Under the pieces are notes generated by a model that worked only from the letters and a program-made list of their open reading frames with translations, was not told the DNA's origin and did no database searches. This document shows positions 52,694-62,327 of a stretch of 64,000 nucleotides of DNA, one piece after another. Position 1 is the first letter of the stretch; every line of letters starts with the position of its first letter. Made by a program: the position numbers and the translations under genes. Source of the stretch: Aestuariivirga litoralis (GTDB taxonomy: Bacteria > Pseudomonadota > Alphaproteobacteria > Rhizobiales > Aestuariivirgaceae); NCBI RefSeq assembly GCF_003234965.1, contig NZ_QKVK01000008.1:124001-188000 (forward strand), given 5' to 3'.

Positions 52694-55663
52694 ATGCAGG
52701 GTATAGATCTGCTGTCAGATCGACATGAGCAACTTGCGGAAAGATTTGCAAGCTTGGCTCGTGCTCGTGGGGAGAGGCCCGTCTTCGCCATCGAGCATGG
52801 GCTCGACGATTTGGCGCTTGTCGAATTGAGAACTTCTGTCTCGCGACTGCTTGAGGAAGATCCACAACTCACTCGGGCATCGTGGTCGTTGAAATTTCTT
52901 CCTATGGTCGTTATCGCGAGCGAGGTGGGCTACCGATACCGCGGCACTGGAACCGATTTCTGGCCTTTGCTCTCGCAAGAACTCGGTGTCGAAGCAGGTA
53001 CTGCATTCCGAATCGGTCTTTCGGAGCTGTTCGAACTCGGACATCGCAGGCTACGGCTGTTCCGACCCGGGGACAGCCCCTGGGAACGTCACTTTCCGCA
53101 TATATCGTGGCCGATTGGCAACGCCGTGGTACCCCTTGAGATACAACCTCAGCTCACGGACGCACTCCGACGTGCCGTCAGGGCGGGGATATCAGCTGAG
53201 GACACGGAAGGGCTGCTTGATTACATCCGTGCACTTGCGGCGGGGCACGCAAGTCGTCGCTTCGAGAATTGGTTGCTCCAAAGAGATGTTGCCCTAGAGG
53301 TCATGCGTCGCCTCCTTGCTCCTGAGTCTGAGGGTTGGCTTGCAGACAGCATACTCATTCGAATAGATCGCGATATTCGAAGGGATTGGGGTGCGTTTCG
53401 TGCGATTACGGAAGCGCGGCGGACGATTGCAAGGCGATCGGCGCGCCTCTCGCAGATTGTGTCATCTCGGTATGTTCTCGCGCTGGACAATGGCGTGCCA
53501 CGGCAATTGGCCATTCGTGGGCCAGTATTGTCGGCGCAGTTGCGCGACGAGGTGGTTGCTGCGTTGCGTATACATGGAGACCGCATACGAGCAGTTGATG
53601 GAATGCACGCAATTTCTCTCAGTTCATTCCTTGCTGGTGGTGAAATTGCGCTAAGGAACATCTGCCCGTTCCCGGTGACACCCTTGCGCCGGGACCACGC
53701 CGTCGATCTGGATGAGGGGGCTGCAAGTTCATTGATGAGATCATTGCAGCCTCTTGAGCCCGAGTTCTTCCTTGTTGAACCTGATGGACTTACGGCTCAG
53801 GCGATTTTTCCCAGTGAAAAGATTCGGCCTGACGTGAGAATCATTCGGTGTCTTGGTCTGAGTGATGAAGGGAGCCTCGAGACCCGTATTTTGAGCACGT
53901 CGGCTCCTTCTGATGCCGAACTCCTCCGACGCCGCGGGTTTGCGATTGCAAACCAGGTCCCCACGCTGCAACTCCTCGGACTGCCCGCTCCCGGATTCTC
54001 AAACAGGTTCCTCAGCACCTTCCCAGTGCTCGTAACTCGGCGTGTTCCCACCAGTTCTGAACTCCTTATCGATGGCTCCCGTGCATCGGGTGAGATTCTG
54101 AACATATGTGGTGTTCAGTGGAAAGCCCTGCGACCCGAAGTTGGTCGGCATCTGATCGAACTTTCCGAGGGCCGAGAGCTTGACAGACTGGAGTTCGAAG
54201 TCATTGAGCCCCCAGATGTTGAACCTGCTGCGATCAAGGTCATTCCAGAAAACGCAAATGTTTCCGACCTGGAGAGCGGTGAACTCGAGATAAGGGTTAC
54301 TGCGCCACTGGCACTTGAGTCAGTTCCAATCCGTATTCGCGTAGTCTCCCCAAGCGGGCCTACGTTTGTTTCCGAAGGTGTGATCGAGCGATTGCCCGCC
54401 AGGATAACTGGCCGTTCTCCCGTCCTGTACGCAATACAGTCAAAGCTGCCTGGTCTGCAGGCAAGCGAATCCGGTCTCCGTTTGTCTGTGGATGTAGGTG
54501 GACTCTTTGAGAAGGTATTTTCCCTTCCACCGGTTCGCAGGGAGCTTCGCTATGACTGGGAAAGACGTATCTGGACAAGGATTGGCCAGGACACATTGGT
54601 GCTGCCTTCGGTCAGCGCGACCATTGAGGAACCGCTCCTCAATAAGGAGGAGCGTGACTGGTTGGTAACCCGACTGATTGTTCCAGACGCCGGAGATCAC
54701 GAGTCGTTGGCGGCGGGCCTTATTCTGCCAGGACAGGAGTCCAGTCGATTTGAACTTGGTGATCGTTGTACAGTAACACTCCCTGAATTACTTCGAGAGC
54801 CGACGTCAAGTGGAAACGGCGTGGGACTCATCGAACTCGCCCGTGCCAATGTTGCGTGGCAGCTCGCTGAGGCGCATGAACTGCTGAGTAACTGGCGGCG
54901 CTGGAATCTCGTCGAAGAGCTTGAAGCCGCTTTGGTCGAGCAGCTTTGTGGGAAGGGTTGGCGCGGGTTGGAAGCTGGAATAGACCTGTCTATTCTTTCA
55001 CCGCATGAGGCTCTCCTTCGATGTGCAGACGGTCTAGACCTCATTTCCGGCAAGGACTTGCCAGATGTTGAGCGGACTTCCGATAAGGAATTCTTGCGAG
55101 ATCGGCTGATCGCACGTTTGTCCGCAGCTGTACCAGATGTGTCGGAAGCGCTTCTGAAGTTCAGTGACGATCTTGCAGGAAAACTCGATCTCGCCGTGAT
55201 CGAAGCATACGAGGATTTGCGGCACCAGCAGGAAGCAGACGGCATCAAAACATTCGAAGAAGTGGACATGTCCCGTCCAGCAGAGTTGTGGCGCAAAGCA
55301 TTGGAAGACTCTCGTGAAGTCCCCCTTCTGCCGATGTTCCGACCGTTCATTTTACCAGAAGCGCGTTGGTTGGCGTTGATAACGCCCATCTACAGTGAGC
55401 TCACCGAAGACGATCTGATTGACTTGCTCGACTCCACCCACGTCGATGCATCCCGGCGATCCGGGTTCCGCTGGCTCGGCCGCGCGGAACTCCGAACTAT
55501 GTTGCAACTCTGGCTCTCCCCCAAGACGATGGTCGAAACAGAAGGATGGCGGGACCTTCTGGCGAGGGGGCTTTCGGATGTACGGACAAGCAGAGCAGTT
55601 CGATATGTTGCGCTTCGGCGGAAACTCGCGCTGAGAGACCTCCCGGACGCGGGCGCCTTTTGA
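52694..55663 (+). CDS. Unknown 989-residue protein coupled to an SNF2 helicase
   Basis: I do not recognise a family. The N-terminal 250 residues are helical (SRLLEEDPQLTRASWSLKFL, FWPLLSQELGVEAGTAFRI). Residues about 520-640 look like a beta-sandwich (LEIRVTAPLALESVPIRIRV), and the C-terminal third is helical and acidic. No nuclease, ATPase or methylase motif is seen. ATG 52694 has GGAGG at good spacing. Its stop overlaps the next start as TGATG, so it is translationally coupled to the SNF2 gene and is probably a structural or recognition subunit of the same complex. Confidence 0.8.
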   Translation: MQGIDLLSDRHEQLAERFASLARARGERPVFAIEHGLDDLALVELRTSVSRLLEEDPQLTRASWSLKFLPMVVIASEVGYRYRGTGTDFWPLLSQELGVEAGTAFRIGLSELFELGHRRLRLFRPGDSPWERHFPHISWPIGNAVVPLEIQPQLTDALRRAVRAGISAEDTEGLLDYIRALAAGHASRRFENWLLQRDVALEVMRRLLAPESEGWLADSILIRIDRDIRRDWGAFRAITEARRTIARRSARLSQIVSSRYVLALDNGVPRQLAIRGPVLSAQLRDEVVAALRIHGDRIRAVDGMHAISLSSFLAGGEIALRNICPFPVTPLRRDHAVDLDEGAASSLMRSLQPLEPEFFLVEPDGLTAQAIFPSEKIRPDVRIIRCLGLSDEGSLETRILSTSAPSDAELLRRRGFAIANQVPTLQLLGLPAPGFSNRFLSTFPVLVTRRVPTSSELLIDGSRASGEILNICGVQWKALRPEVGRHLIELSEGRELDRLEFEVIEPPDVEPAAIKVIPENANVSDLESGELEIRVTAPLALESVPIRIRVVSPSGPTFVSEGVIERLPARITGRSPVLYAIQSKLPGLQASESGLRLSVDVGGLFEKVFSLPPVRRELRYDWERRIWTRIGQDTLVLPSVSATIEEPLLNKEERDWLVTRLIVPDAGDHESLAAGLILPGQESSRFELGDRCTVTLPELLREPTSSGNGVGLIELARANVAWQLAEAHELLSNWRRWNLVEELEAALVEQLCGKGWRGLEAGIDLSILSPHEALLRCADGLDLISGKDLPDVERTSDKEFLRDRLIARLSAAVPDVSEALLKFSDDLAGKLDLAVIEAYEDLRHQQEADGIKTFEEVDMSRPAELWRKALEDSREVPLLPMFRPFILPEARWLALITPIYSELTEDDLIDLLDSTHVDASRRSGFRWLGRAELRTMLQLWLSPKTMVETEGWRDLLARGLSDVRTSRAVRYVALRRKLALRDLPDAGAF

Positions 55664-58635
55664 TGGACTCATACCTTCGGTTCATTAATGGCGTTCAGGC
55701 ACTGCGGCGGAAGATCTCCGCCCTGGAAATCAGCTTGGGTGGCGCGCTTGGGGTCGCCGCCGATCCATTGCCGCATCAGATCGCAACGGTGCGCCGGATT
55801 CTTTCCGACACACATGTCCGTCATTTGATTTCAGACGAAGTTGGGCTTGGAAAGACCGTACAGGCTTTGATGATTGTCAATGCGTTGCGTTACCAAGATC
55901 CCAAGCACAGAACACTTGTGATTACGCCAGACAATCTGTTGTCGCAGTGGCAGGAAGAGTGCTGGATCAGAGGTCATGTGATGCCAGCCATCGCAGGTGC
56001 CGTGGGAGAAGGCACTCAAGACGATCTGCCATCTGTAACGCTGGCGCGTCCGCGCGATCTGATGGCTCGTCCTGGTCAAGGAGCGCGAACCATCAATGCA
56101 GATTCCAGCGTCTTCGATCTCCTAATTGTTGACGAGCCCCAAACAATGCCGCGTGAGGTGATCCAGGCCATATCCCAGGCGTCGGATGACTTTCGGCAGG
56201 TTCTTGTTCTGTCTGCCACACCGCGACTGGGCGACCCCGTGTGGCGGGAGCCGATCTTGCGGATGATTGAACCAGAAGCTGCTTCGCTTGCGCGGTTGGA
56301 AGGCCGTAGTGTGGTCGACGTTCTTCAGAGCCGCGAGCAGGCTGCAATGACTGCCCTGAGCCGATCGGACGATCCCGATAGCTTGACGAGGGGATTTCTT
56401 CAGTCCGGAGCCTCCCGGCGTATCATCAGGAATGGTCGGTCAGACTGGGCCGCATATCTTCCGCAGCGCCGAAATCACGAAGTTCGATTGAAGCCTCTCG
56501 CTTGCGAGAAGATGCGACATGACCTCGCTGCCATGGTGCTGGAGAGCACAGACCCCCGTCAAGGTCTTCAGGGCCCGGCTTGGACGGCGGCCCGCGCGCT
56601 GCAGCGCAGTGCGCGTGCAGCGAGGAATGTTCTGACCGAACTGTCCGCGCGCGGAGGGGCTATTGGTCAACTCGCAGAGGCCGCTCGCCTCAAGTCGCTT
56701 GAGGATCCTGGTGACAGTCGATTGGAGGCTTTGCTGGACATACTGTCGGAGCAGTGGTCGGAGAACGAGAAGCGCACCTTCATCATAGTCTGTGGAGACA
56801 ATCCGACGATCGACATGCTGCGTTCAGCGCTTCCACCCTACTTTCCGTTCTTAGCTGATGCGATTTCTGTATTGCGACGCCCTGCCGCCGCGGAAGTGGA
56901 AGGCGTAACATCTCTTCAGGAAAGCCAAGAAACGCTTGCGCCACTTCTATCGGGTGAGAGTCGTCTTCTGCTCGTTGGCGACTGGGTACAGGCTGGGCTC
57001 AACCTCCACCACGTCGCACAGGGAATAATCTTCTTTTCACTGCCTTGGGAAATTGACGGTATCGATCAGCTGATAGGACGCGTCGACCGAATCGGTGCAG
57101 CTAGCGACCGCAAGGGATCAAGAAGTGTCATAGATATCTGGAGAATCCTGATCGATGGATCGCAGGAAGCCGCAATTGCAGATACCGTTGCTGCTTTCGG
57201 CATATTTGACGCCCCGCTTCCACCTCTTTCATCAGTTGAGCTGACGGAACTTCAGACGACGCTCGGGCACTCTGCCATCCGGCGTAAGGCAATTCCTTCG
57301 GTCGCCAAACTCACTGGTAATGGTGGTGGTTTGCCGTCCTGCTTCAAGCAGGCCGATCCCTTTACCAGACAGAAGGCAATTGCGGACTTTGAGCTTTGGC
57401 GTGAGAAGCCCTGTCCAGCACCAGTCGTGATGTATGAAAGTGCTCGCCCCAAAGATACACCAATACGCCGTGAAGAGCGTGCAATCGGAGCGTGGTTGAA
57501 AGTCATTACCGCTTCAACCGACTTTGATATTGGTTTCCGACGCGACAGATCCGATGACTATGGGTTCCACACGCTGTGGTATCATGGAATCGGTGGTCGG
57601 GGGCCTGCTGGTGAGAGTCCGTTCGTCCTGCCTGGTGTGCGTCGAGAGAACTGGATGACAAATCACATCCCGTTCATCTATCGCCGATCAGATATATCTG
57701 CTCCGCCGCGAAAGAGTGTATTTACAGATGACGGAGAGCTTGGGGCGGACAGCGAGAGAATGGCGCGCCCGCTACGCTTTCTGGATCATGGCGAATTGAT
57801 GCACGATGTTCTGGTTGCTGGCTACGAAGCTGCGACCCTCAGTGCGTTCGGCGCAGTAAGTCCGGTCGTGCAAACCAGCGTTAGACTGCCTCAAGGCCAT
57901 CCTGCAGGAACGATTGGCGCGATCGTAATCATTTCGGTCGCTCACGCTGACCCATTTCCGGACAATCTCATCCCGCCGCTATGGACGCAAGAGGCGAGTG
58001 CGATTCTAAAGGCCGCGCCAACCGACGTGCAGAAGAGAGCTCTCACCGCTGACCGACGCATGCTACGAAGCCTCTTTCGTGCGCTACAGCGCAGGATACG
58101 GAATGTCGCGCCAACAAGACTTGTTCGAGTTGGGTCAAGCAAAGCAAGAGGAGAGTGGCTGCCACTGACTGAAGAGACGCTGGATCTCTGCCTGCAGCCA
58201 ATGACCTCCTCAACCAACAATGCAGTGGCGAAGGGGAGACCACCACTAATAGCTCTTGAAAGGCGCGATGTTGCAAATGGAGTCCGGTCTCGGCAATTAT
58301 CCGCGATCACTGCGCAGGTGGGGAATCTAAGGTCTTCCGCTCTGAATCTCGTTCAAAATGAGCTTGTCGGCTTCGCCTATCAGGTCAGTGCCCACTTTCA
58401 GGCCGAGATCGCAAATCGGGAGCTGGCCTTGGAGCGTCGTAGGCAGTTGCCACCAGAAGCCGGTCCAGTCGAGCTAAGGCAGGGTCAAGTGGCAGCTTTG
58501 GAGAGATATCTGGAGATGTCTCGGCTGAATTTTTCGGAAGCGACCAACTTCATCAAGAGCCTCTCTGAGGGGAGTGTCCTGTATGGCAACATTCAAGCGC
58601 GCACAATTCTCATGTCACTTGTCGTACAGGATTGA
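55663..58635 (+). CDS. SNF2-family helicase-like protein (DpdE-like organisation)
   Basis: 990 residues from ATG 55663. Walker A is SDEVGLGKTVQALMI near 63, Walker B is DEPQ (LLIVDEPQTMP) near 165 instead of DEAH, LVLSATPRLGDP follows, and motif VI is IDQLIGRVDRIGA near 470. The C-terminal half (after 620) is long and unassigned. The layout recalls the SNF2-like DpdE proteins of 7-deazapurine DNA-modification clusters, but no DpdA-type transglycosylase is in the window, so the name is not applied. It is coupled to the upstream unknown and diverges from the drmA operon. Confidence 0.85.
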   Translation: MDSYLRFINGVQALRRKISALEISLGGALGVAADPLPHQIATVRRILSDTHVRHLISDEVGLGKTVQALMIVNALRYQDPKHRTLVITPDNLLSQWQEECWIRGHVMPAIAGAVGEGTQDDLPSVTLARPRDLMARPGQGARTINADSSVFDLLIVDEPQTMPREVIQAISQASDDFRQVLVLSATPRLGDPVWREPILRMIEPEAASLARLEGRSVVDVLQSREQAAMTALSRSDDPDSLTRGFLQSGASRRIIRNGRSDWAAYLPQRRNHEVRLKPLACEKMRHDLAAMVLESTDPRQGLQGPAWTAARALQRSARAARNVLTELSARGGAIGQLAEAARLKSLEDPGDSRLEALLDILSEQWSENEKRTFIIVCGDNPTIDMLRSALPPYFPFLADAISVLRRPAAAEVEGVTSLQESQETLAPLLSGESRLLLVGDWVQAGLNLHHVAQGIIFFSLPWEIDGIDQLIGRVDRIGAASDRKGSRSVIDIWRILIDGSQEAAIADTVAAFGIFDAPLPPLSSVELTELQTTLGHSAIRRKAIPSVAKLTGNGGGLPSCFKQADPFTRQKAIADFELWREKPCPAPVVMYESARPKDTPIRREERAIGAWLKVITASTDFDIGFRRDRSDDYGFHTLWYHGIGGRGPAGESPFVLPGVRRENWMTNHIPFIYRRSDISAPPRKSVFTDDGELGADSERMARPLRFLDHGELMHDVLVAGYEAATLSAFGAVSPVVQTSVRLPQGHPAGTIGAIVIISVAHADPFPDNLIPPLWTQEASAILKAAPTDVQKRALTADRRMLRSLFRALQRRIRNVAPTRLVRVGSSKARGEWLPLTEETLDLCLQPMTSSTNNAVAKGRPPLIALERRDVANGVRSRQLSAITAQVGNLRSSALNLVQNELVGFAYQVSAHFQAEIANRELALERRRQLPPEAGPVELRQGQVAALERYLEMSRLNFSEATNFIKSLSEGSVLYGNIQARTILMSLVVQD

Positions 58636-58865
58636 GATAGAGACCAACATGCACGTGGCAAGGGGATTAACAGCGAGATGTATTTGATTTCACCGAATGT
58701 TGGATCAGGAATTTGAAAGGGCCTGCTCCATGTGAATAGTGGCACAGAGGTCTGAGTTCTTGGATGAGCCTAACAAGACGGCTCTGCCGACTCGGACGGG
58801 GCAGGAGGACATTCGCAAGGCGCGTTATGGCATTTGGCCGGCATAAGCCTGTCCGCGGCCGTCGG

Positions 58866-60521
58866 TCAGACTTTCGCCCGCACGTCCTGTACATGCTTGC
58901 AGTTCCCACGGTAGAGGAATCCCTCGCACGTACATTCCAGGTGCCCGGCGCGACCGTAGGTGACCCGGTATGACTTCGAAAGGTCCCGGGAGGACTTGAA
59001 CTCCCACAGGCCAGGATTGTCGGCCTCTTCCTGCTGCCGCTGGGCCTTTGGGAGTAGGGCAGTGAGCTCTGTCAACCGGTCCTTTGGGTCGCTCTTGGCC
59101 AGTTTCGCCTCCTGCATGAGGGCAGGGGCAATGGCGCGGAGCCTGGATTCGAGTTCGGCCAGGAAGGAGGCATCAGGGGCAACCTCCGCCTCCACCGACC
59201 CTATCAAGGCCATCTTGAGGGAGAGCAGCTCCGAGATGTACTCGTCGAGCGAGCCCTCGGCGAAGAAGTACTCCACCGTCACCCGGTTCTTCTGGCCGAG
59301 GCGGTAGCAGCGATCCTCTGCTTGAGCGTGGTTCGCCGGTACCCAGTCAAGGTCTTGGAAGATCACATGTGTTCCGGCCGTTAGGGTAATGCCGACGCCG
59401 CCTGCAATTAGGTTACAGACGGCGACCCGGACCTCCTGATCGTCCTGGAAGCGCTCCACGGCGGCCTGCCGCTGCTCGGCCGTGTCCGACCCGGAAATGG
59501 TCACGCAAGCCTCGCCCAGTGTTTTTGCGTGGCGCTTCAGCCCCTCGGTGAAAGAGGTGAACACGACGACCTTCTGACCAGTCTCCAGAACGTCCTGAAT
59601 GCGCTCCTCCACCGCCTTGTGCTTGGCCTTGTGGAGGGCGGTCCTGACCTTCATGAGCTTGGCGAGAAACTGCTTGTCGTTCGGGTTAGCTGGGTCTGTG
59701 GAGGCATACCAGCGGATGAAGGCCAGCGAGCTCTCGATCGCAAAGGCGCTGGAGGCAACATCGACCGGCACCCAGCTCCTTACCTTCGGCGGCAGGTCGA
59801 GAACTTCCTCCTTCTTCCGGCGTATCGAGACCTCCTTGAGAAGGAGGTTCAGCTCCTCCAAGTTCGAGGCGCCAGTCGTCACCCAGCCGAAGTCGTTCTG
59901 GTAAGCGTCGCAATAGCGTTTGGCGAAGGACAAGAAGGAGCGCGCTGCCGGGTGTCCGACGCAGCGGAGCAGGTTGAACAGGTCCCGCGGGCGATTGGTC
60001 ATTGGCGTGCCGGTCAGCAGGAACACGTACTGCGGACCGATCACCGGTGCCCGTGTCTCCTTCTGGACGCCCAGCAGCTTTAAACAGTAGCTGGTCCGCT
60101 GGCTGGCGTTCTTGATGAAATGCGCCTCATCGAGGATCACCCCTGCCCACGGAACGTCGTGCAGCCGGGCGGCGTTTTTCGTCAGTAGATCGTAATTGAC
60201 GATGACCCAGCGCGGCGTGCCTTCGGGAGCTCCGTCCTTCGCGCCAATGATCTCCACCGCGGCACCCGGATCGACCATCCGGATCTCACGCCGCCAGTTG
60301 AGCTTCAGGGATGCGGGGCAAACGACAAGGATTGCTCCCTCTGGCGCGCCGACATTCATCGCGACAATGGCTTGCCGGGTCTTTCCCAGGCCCATGTCGT
60401 CCGCGAGCACCACACGCTTCTTCGACAGGAGGAAAGCCACGCCATCTGATTGATGCGGGTAAAGGAGACCCCGGGGAATTCTTGAGAGTTCAGCCAGGTG
60501 GGGAACAACGAAGTCGTTCAT
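58866..60521 (-). CDS. SNF2-family helicase with C-terminal SWIM zinc finger (copy 2)
   Basis: 551 residues from ATG 60521, nearly the same as the protein of 10905-12560: same Walker A (LADDMGLGKTRQAI), DEAH box, motif VI (DRCYRLGQKNRV) and SWIM finger (CTCEGFLYRGNCKH). Differences are scattered, conservative substitutions. The start overlaps the small gene's stop as ATGA, showing translational coupling that the first copy lacks. The transcript begins at the 61124 promoter and includes the second leader RNA. Confidence 0.9.
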   Translation of the reverse strand: MNDFVVPHLAELSRIPRGLLYPHQSDGVAFLLSKKRVVLADDMGLGKTRQAIVAMNVGAPEGAILVVCPASLKLNWRREIRMVDPGAAVEIIGAKDGAPEGTPRWVIVNYDLLTKNAARLHDVPWAGVILDEAHFIKNASQRTSYCLKLLGVQKETRAPVIGPQYVFLLTGTPMTNRPRDLFNLLRCVGHPAARSFLSFAKRYCDAYQNDFGWVTTGASNLEELNLLLKEVSIRRKKEEVLDLPPKVRSWVPVDVASSAFAIESSLAFIRWYASTDPANPNDKQFLAKLMKVRTALHKAKHKAVEERIQDVLETGQKVVVFTSFTEGLKRHAKTLGEACVTISGSDTAEQRQAAVERFQDDQEVRVAVCNLIAGGVGITLTAGTHVIFQDLDWVPANHAQAEDRCYRLGQKNRVTVEYFFAEGSLDEYISELLSLKMALIGSVEAEVAPDASFLAELESRLRAIAPALMQEAKLAKSDPKDRLTELTALLPKAQRQQEEADNPGLWEFKSSRDLSKSYRVTYGRAGHLECTCEGFLYRGNCKHVQDVRAKV

Positions 60522-60829
60522 TCCTTTTCCCTCTTCTCCTCGACCGGAGACCATTCGATTGTGATCTTCATGGCCTCCATTGCAATTTCGTCTCGCAATG
60601 CCTCTATAATTGCACTGCGCTCGCGCCAGGCCCTGCGGGCTTCATCGCCGACCTTGGGCGTTGGCGGTTCGTACTCACAATCTTCCGGTAAGGTGGCCTT
60701 GATTGCCTTGAGAAGTGAGTCACAAGCAGCCATCACTTCTAGCCGTCGTTCCACCAATTCTGCCTTGGATCTTCCGGCAGTGTGTGGCGTGGGTGTGAGC
60801 AGTGGGGATAGCTTCAGGCTTGGATACAT
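60518..60829 (-). CDS. Small unknown protein paired with the SNF2-SWIM helicase (copy 2)
   Basis: 103 residues, homologous to the product of 12576-12869: shared LSPLLTP, AGRSK, LPEDCEYEPP, EALRDEIAMEAMKITIEW. It ends with a charged tail EKREKE not present in copy 1. The ATG follows GGAGCG. Conservation of both the gene and its position supports a functional tie with the helicase. Confidence 0.75.
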   Translation of the reverse strand: MYPSLKLSPLLTPTPHTAGRSKAELVERRLEVMAACDSLLKAIKATLPEDCEYEPPTPKVGDEARRAWRERSAIIEALRDEIAMEAMKITIEWSPVEEKREKE

Positions 60830-60983
60830 TTAAAATCGCTCCGTCCATGGCTCCGCGTGAGGTGGGCAGGCGAGTTCCAAGTGAATAGCCAGAGGCAAAA
60901 CCTCGTGGGAAGTGGCTCTGCTGAGCTGATTTCGTCACTGGAATATTCCGAAGGCGCCAATCCCAATTCCCCGTCAAAAAGGA

Positions 60984-61077
60984 GGGTCGACGCACCCCGC
61001 ATAATTGCTCTCTCGAGCCACATCTCCTCTCGGATACCACCTTGCCCGGGTAGGCAGGTTGGTTTGGGCGTCGACCC
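60984..61077 (-). ncRNA. Structured leader RNA, copy 2
   Basis: Same 94-nt length and fold as 15147-15240: 10-bp closing helix, ACCTGCC/GGCAAGGT hairpin, TCC-GAGA-GGA and GCTC-GAGA-GAGC stems. Compared with copy 1 both GNRA loops change GAAA to GAGA, and one U-G pair is C-G. About 155 bases separate it from the first start codon, and TCCTTTTT follows the closing helix, so premature termination is one way it could act. Confidence 0.6.
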
Positions 61078-61090
61078 AATCTAGATGCTG

Positions 61091-61124
61091 CGTTCTATAT
61101 AACGAACAGATCTGCAAGAGTCAA
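61091..61124 (-). promoter_or_regulatory. Sigma70 promoter with palindromic operator over the -10 (copy 2)
   Basis: On the minus strand, -35 TTGACT (61124-61119) and -10 TATATA (61101-61096) are 17 bases apart. The inverted repeat TGTTCGTTATATAGAACG spans the -10, as in copy 1. The same operator at two operons 46 kb apart implies one shared repressor. Confidence 0.75.
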
Positions 61125-61235
61125 CGAGTGTTGTCGAGCTATGCTTGCACGAGTGAGATATTTTGAGCGATACTGTCAGTTCTCATGACGGATAAATGTC
61201 GTTCTGCAGCGACATGATATAAAGCCAGTTACAGC

Positions 61236-61730
61236 ATGCTCAATTTGAATGACGTCGACACAGTAGAGTTGTTGAGAGAGGCGGAATCACGCTTTACTCT
61301 CGGCAAGAGAAGTGTCCACGGCCCACTGCATTGGCGAGCCGTGTTCTCAAATGGCATTTTGCTGGCAGATGAACTCCAGGCCGACAAGGCACTCATTGCC
61401 GTCTTCGCGCTTCTCCACGACTGCCGGCGAGAGAATGAACGGGACGATCCCCGCCACGGTGCGCGTGCCGCGGTTGTCGCCAGGGAGCTCAATGGCCGCT
61501 TCTTCGAATTCGAGGAAGAAAGGCTTGAACGCCTGGCTGAGGCGCTACATTGGCATGATGCAGGCAAGGTGCATGAGGACCTCGACATTTCCTGTTGCTG
61601 GGCGGCTGATCGGATCGAACTGAGGCGGGTCGGTATCGAGCCTGCAAAATGGGGTTTCTGCGATCGCACTTGGCCGGTCGCCCGGCAGATCCTTGCTGCC
61701 AGGAGAGGAGCGAATGCCGCAACTGCCTGA
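61236..61730 (+). CDS. HD-domain phosphohydrolase (copy 2)
   Basis: 164 residues, paralogous to 30890-31393 along the full length: HGPLHWRAV, LLHDCRRENERDDPRHG, LHWHDAG and CCWAADRIELRRVGIEP. Metal-binding H and D residues are intact. It is divergent from copy 2 of the SNF2-SWIM unit, with about 110 bases to that promoter. The next gene begins inside its end. Confidence 0.85.
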   Translation: MLNLNDVDTVELLREAESRFTLGKRSVHGPLHWRAVFSNGILLADELQADKALIAVFALLHDCRRENERDDPRHGARAAVVARELNGRFFEFEEERLERLAEALHWHDAGKVHEDLDISCCWAADRIELRRVGIEPAKWGFCDRTWPVARQILAARRGANAATA

Positions 61731-62271
61731 AATACCTGTGGAGCACCTGCCGATCTGCAACGCACTTGTTCTGCACGCGCTCGGAAAGGGCCCGGAGCCC
61801 GGGGAGACTTCAGAGCTGGAGGCTTTTCGATCCTGGATTCTCTATGAGAGCGGCGCAATGGGGGCAGACGACTACGAGTGTGTGGTCGTACTGAACCAGC
61901 TTGAATTTGAGGATGATCGAGTCAGGTTCGTTCTCGGTCTGGATGATGACGCGCCAATCTCCGATGCGCAGCGCCTGGCTCACGCGAGGGAGTTCATTGA
62001 CGCGTATGGAGACGATGGCAACAATGATCCTCACTACGCCGAGTGCTTTCAGTTGCCAGCGCCATCTGGCTCCAAGGTTTTCTACTGCTGTGTGGCCGAG
62101 TTGGCCGGGCAGAGCGGGATATTTGCCGATTGGTATGGCTGCTACCTGGATCGGGGTGAGTTCTTCGACAGGCTGCGCCACGATGGGTATTGGGTTCTCA
62201 GTGATCCAGCGTCGAGAATTCCCAACGACACCATTTTCGCCCGTTGGTATCATCCGGAACGTCGAATCTGA
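61714..62271 (+). CDS. Unknown 185-residue protein
   Basis: No family recognised. It is acidic, with HALGKGPEPGETSELEAFRS near the start, DDYECVVVLNQLEFEDDRVRF in the middle and FDRLRHDGYWVLSDP near the end. ATG 61714 overlaps the HD gene by 17 bases and has GGAGAGGAG upstream. Its place between the HD protein and exonuclease I suggests an operon. Confidence 0.65.
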   Translation: MPQLPEIPVEHLPICNALVLHALGKGPEPGETSELEAFRSWILYESGAMGADDYECVVVLNQLEFEDDRVRFVLGLDDDAPISDAQRLAHAREFIDAYGDDGNNDPHYAECFQLPAPSGSKVFYCCVAELAGQSGIFADWYGCYLDRGEFFDRLRHDGYWVLSDPASRIPNDTIFARWYHPERRI

Positions 62272-62327
62272 CACCCGAGCGAGCTTGTGCTAGCAGTTGA
62301 TCGAAATTTCGGGGCGGCGAGACGACA

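Larger units (their letters stand above)
58866..60829 (-). repeat. Duplicated two-gene unit, copy 2
   Basis: Second copy of the small-protein/SNF2-SWIM unit (first at 10905-12869). Here it stands alone behind its leader RNA, without metK or DUF3293. Confidence 0.8.

Noticed and set aside
55663-58635. Naming this gene dpdE
   Set aside because: The resemblance is in general SNF2 layout only; no DpdA or other 7-deazapurine genes are in the window.
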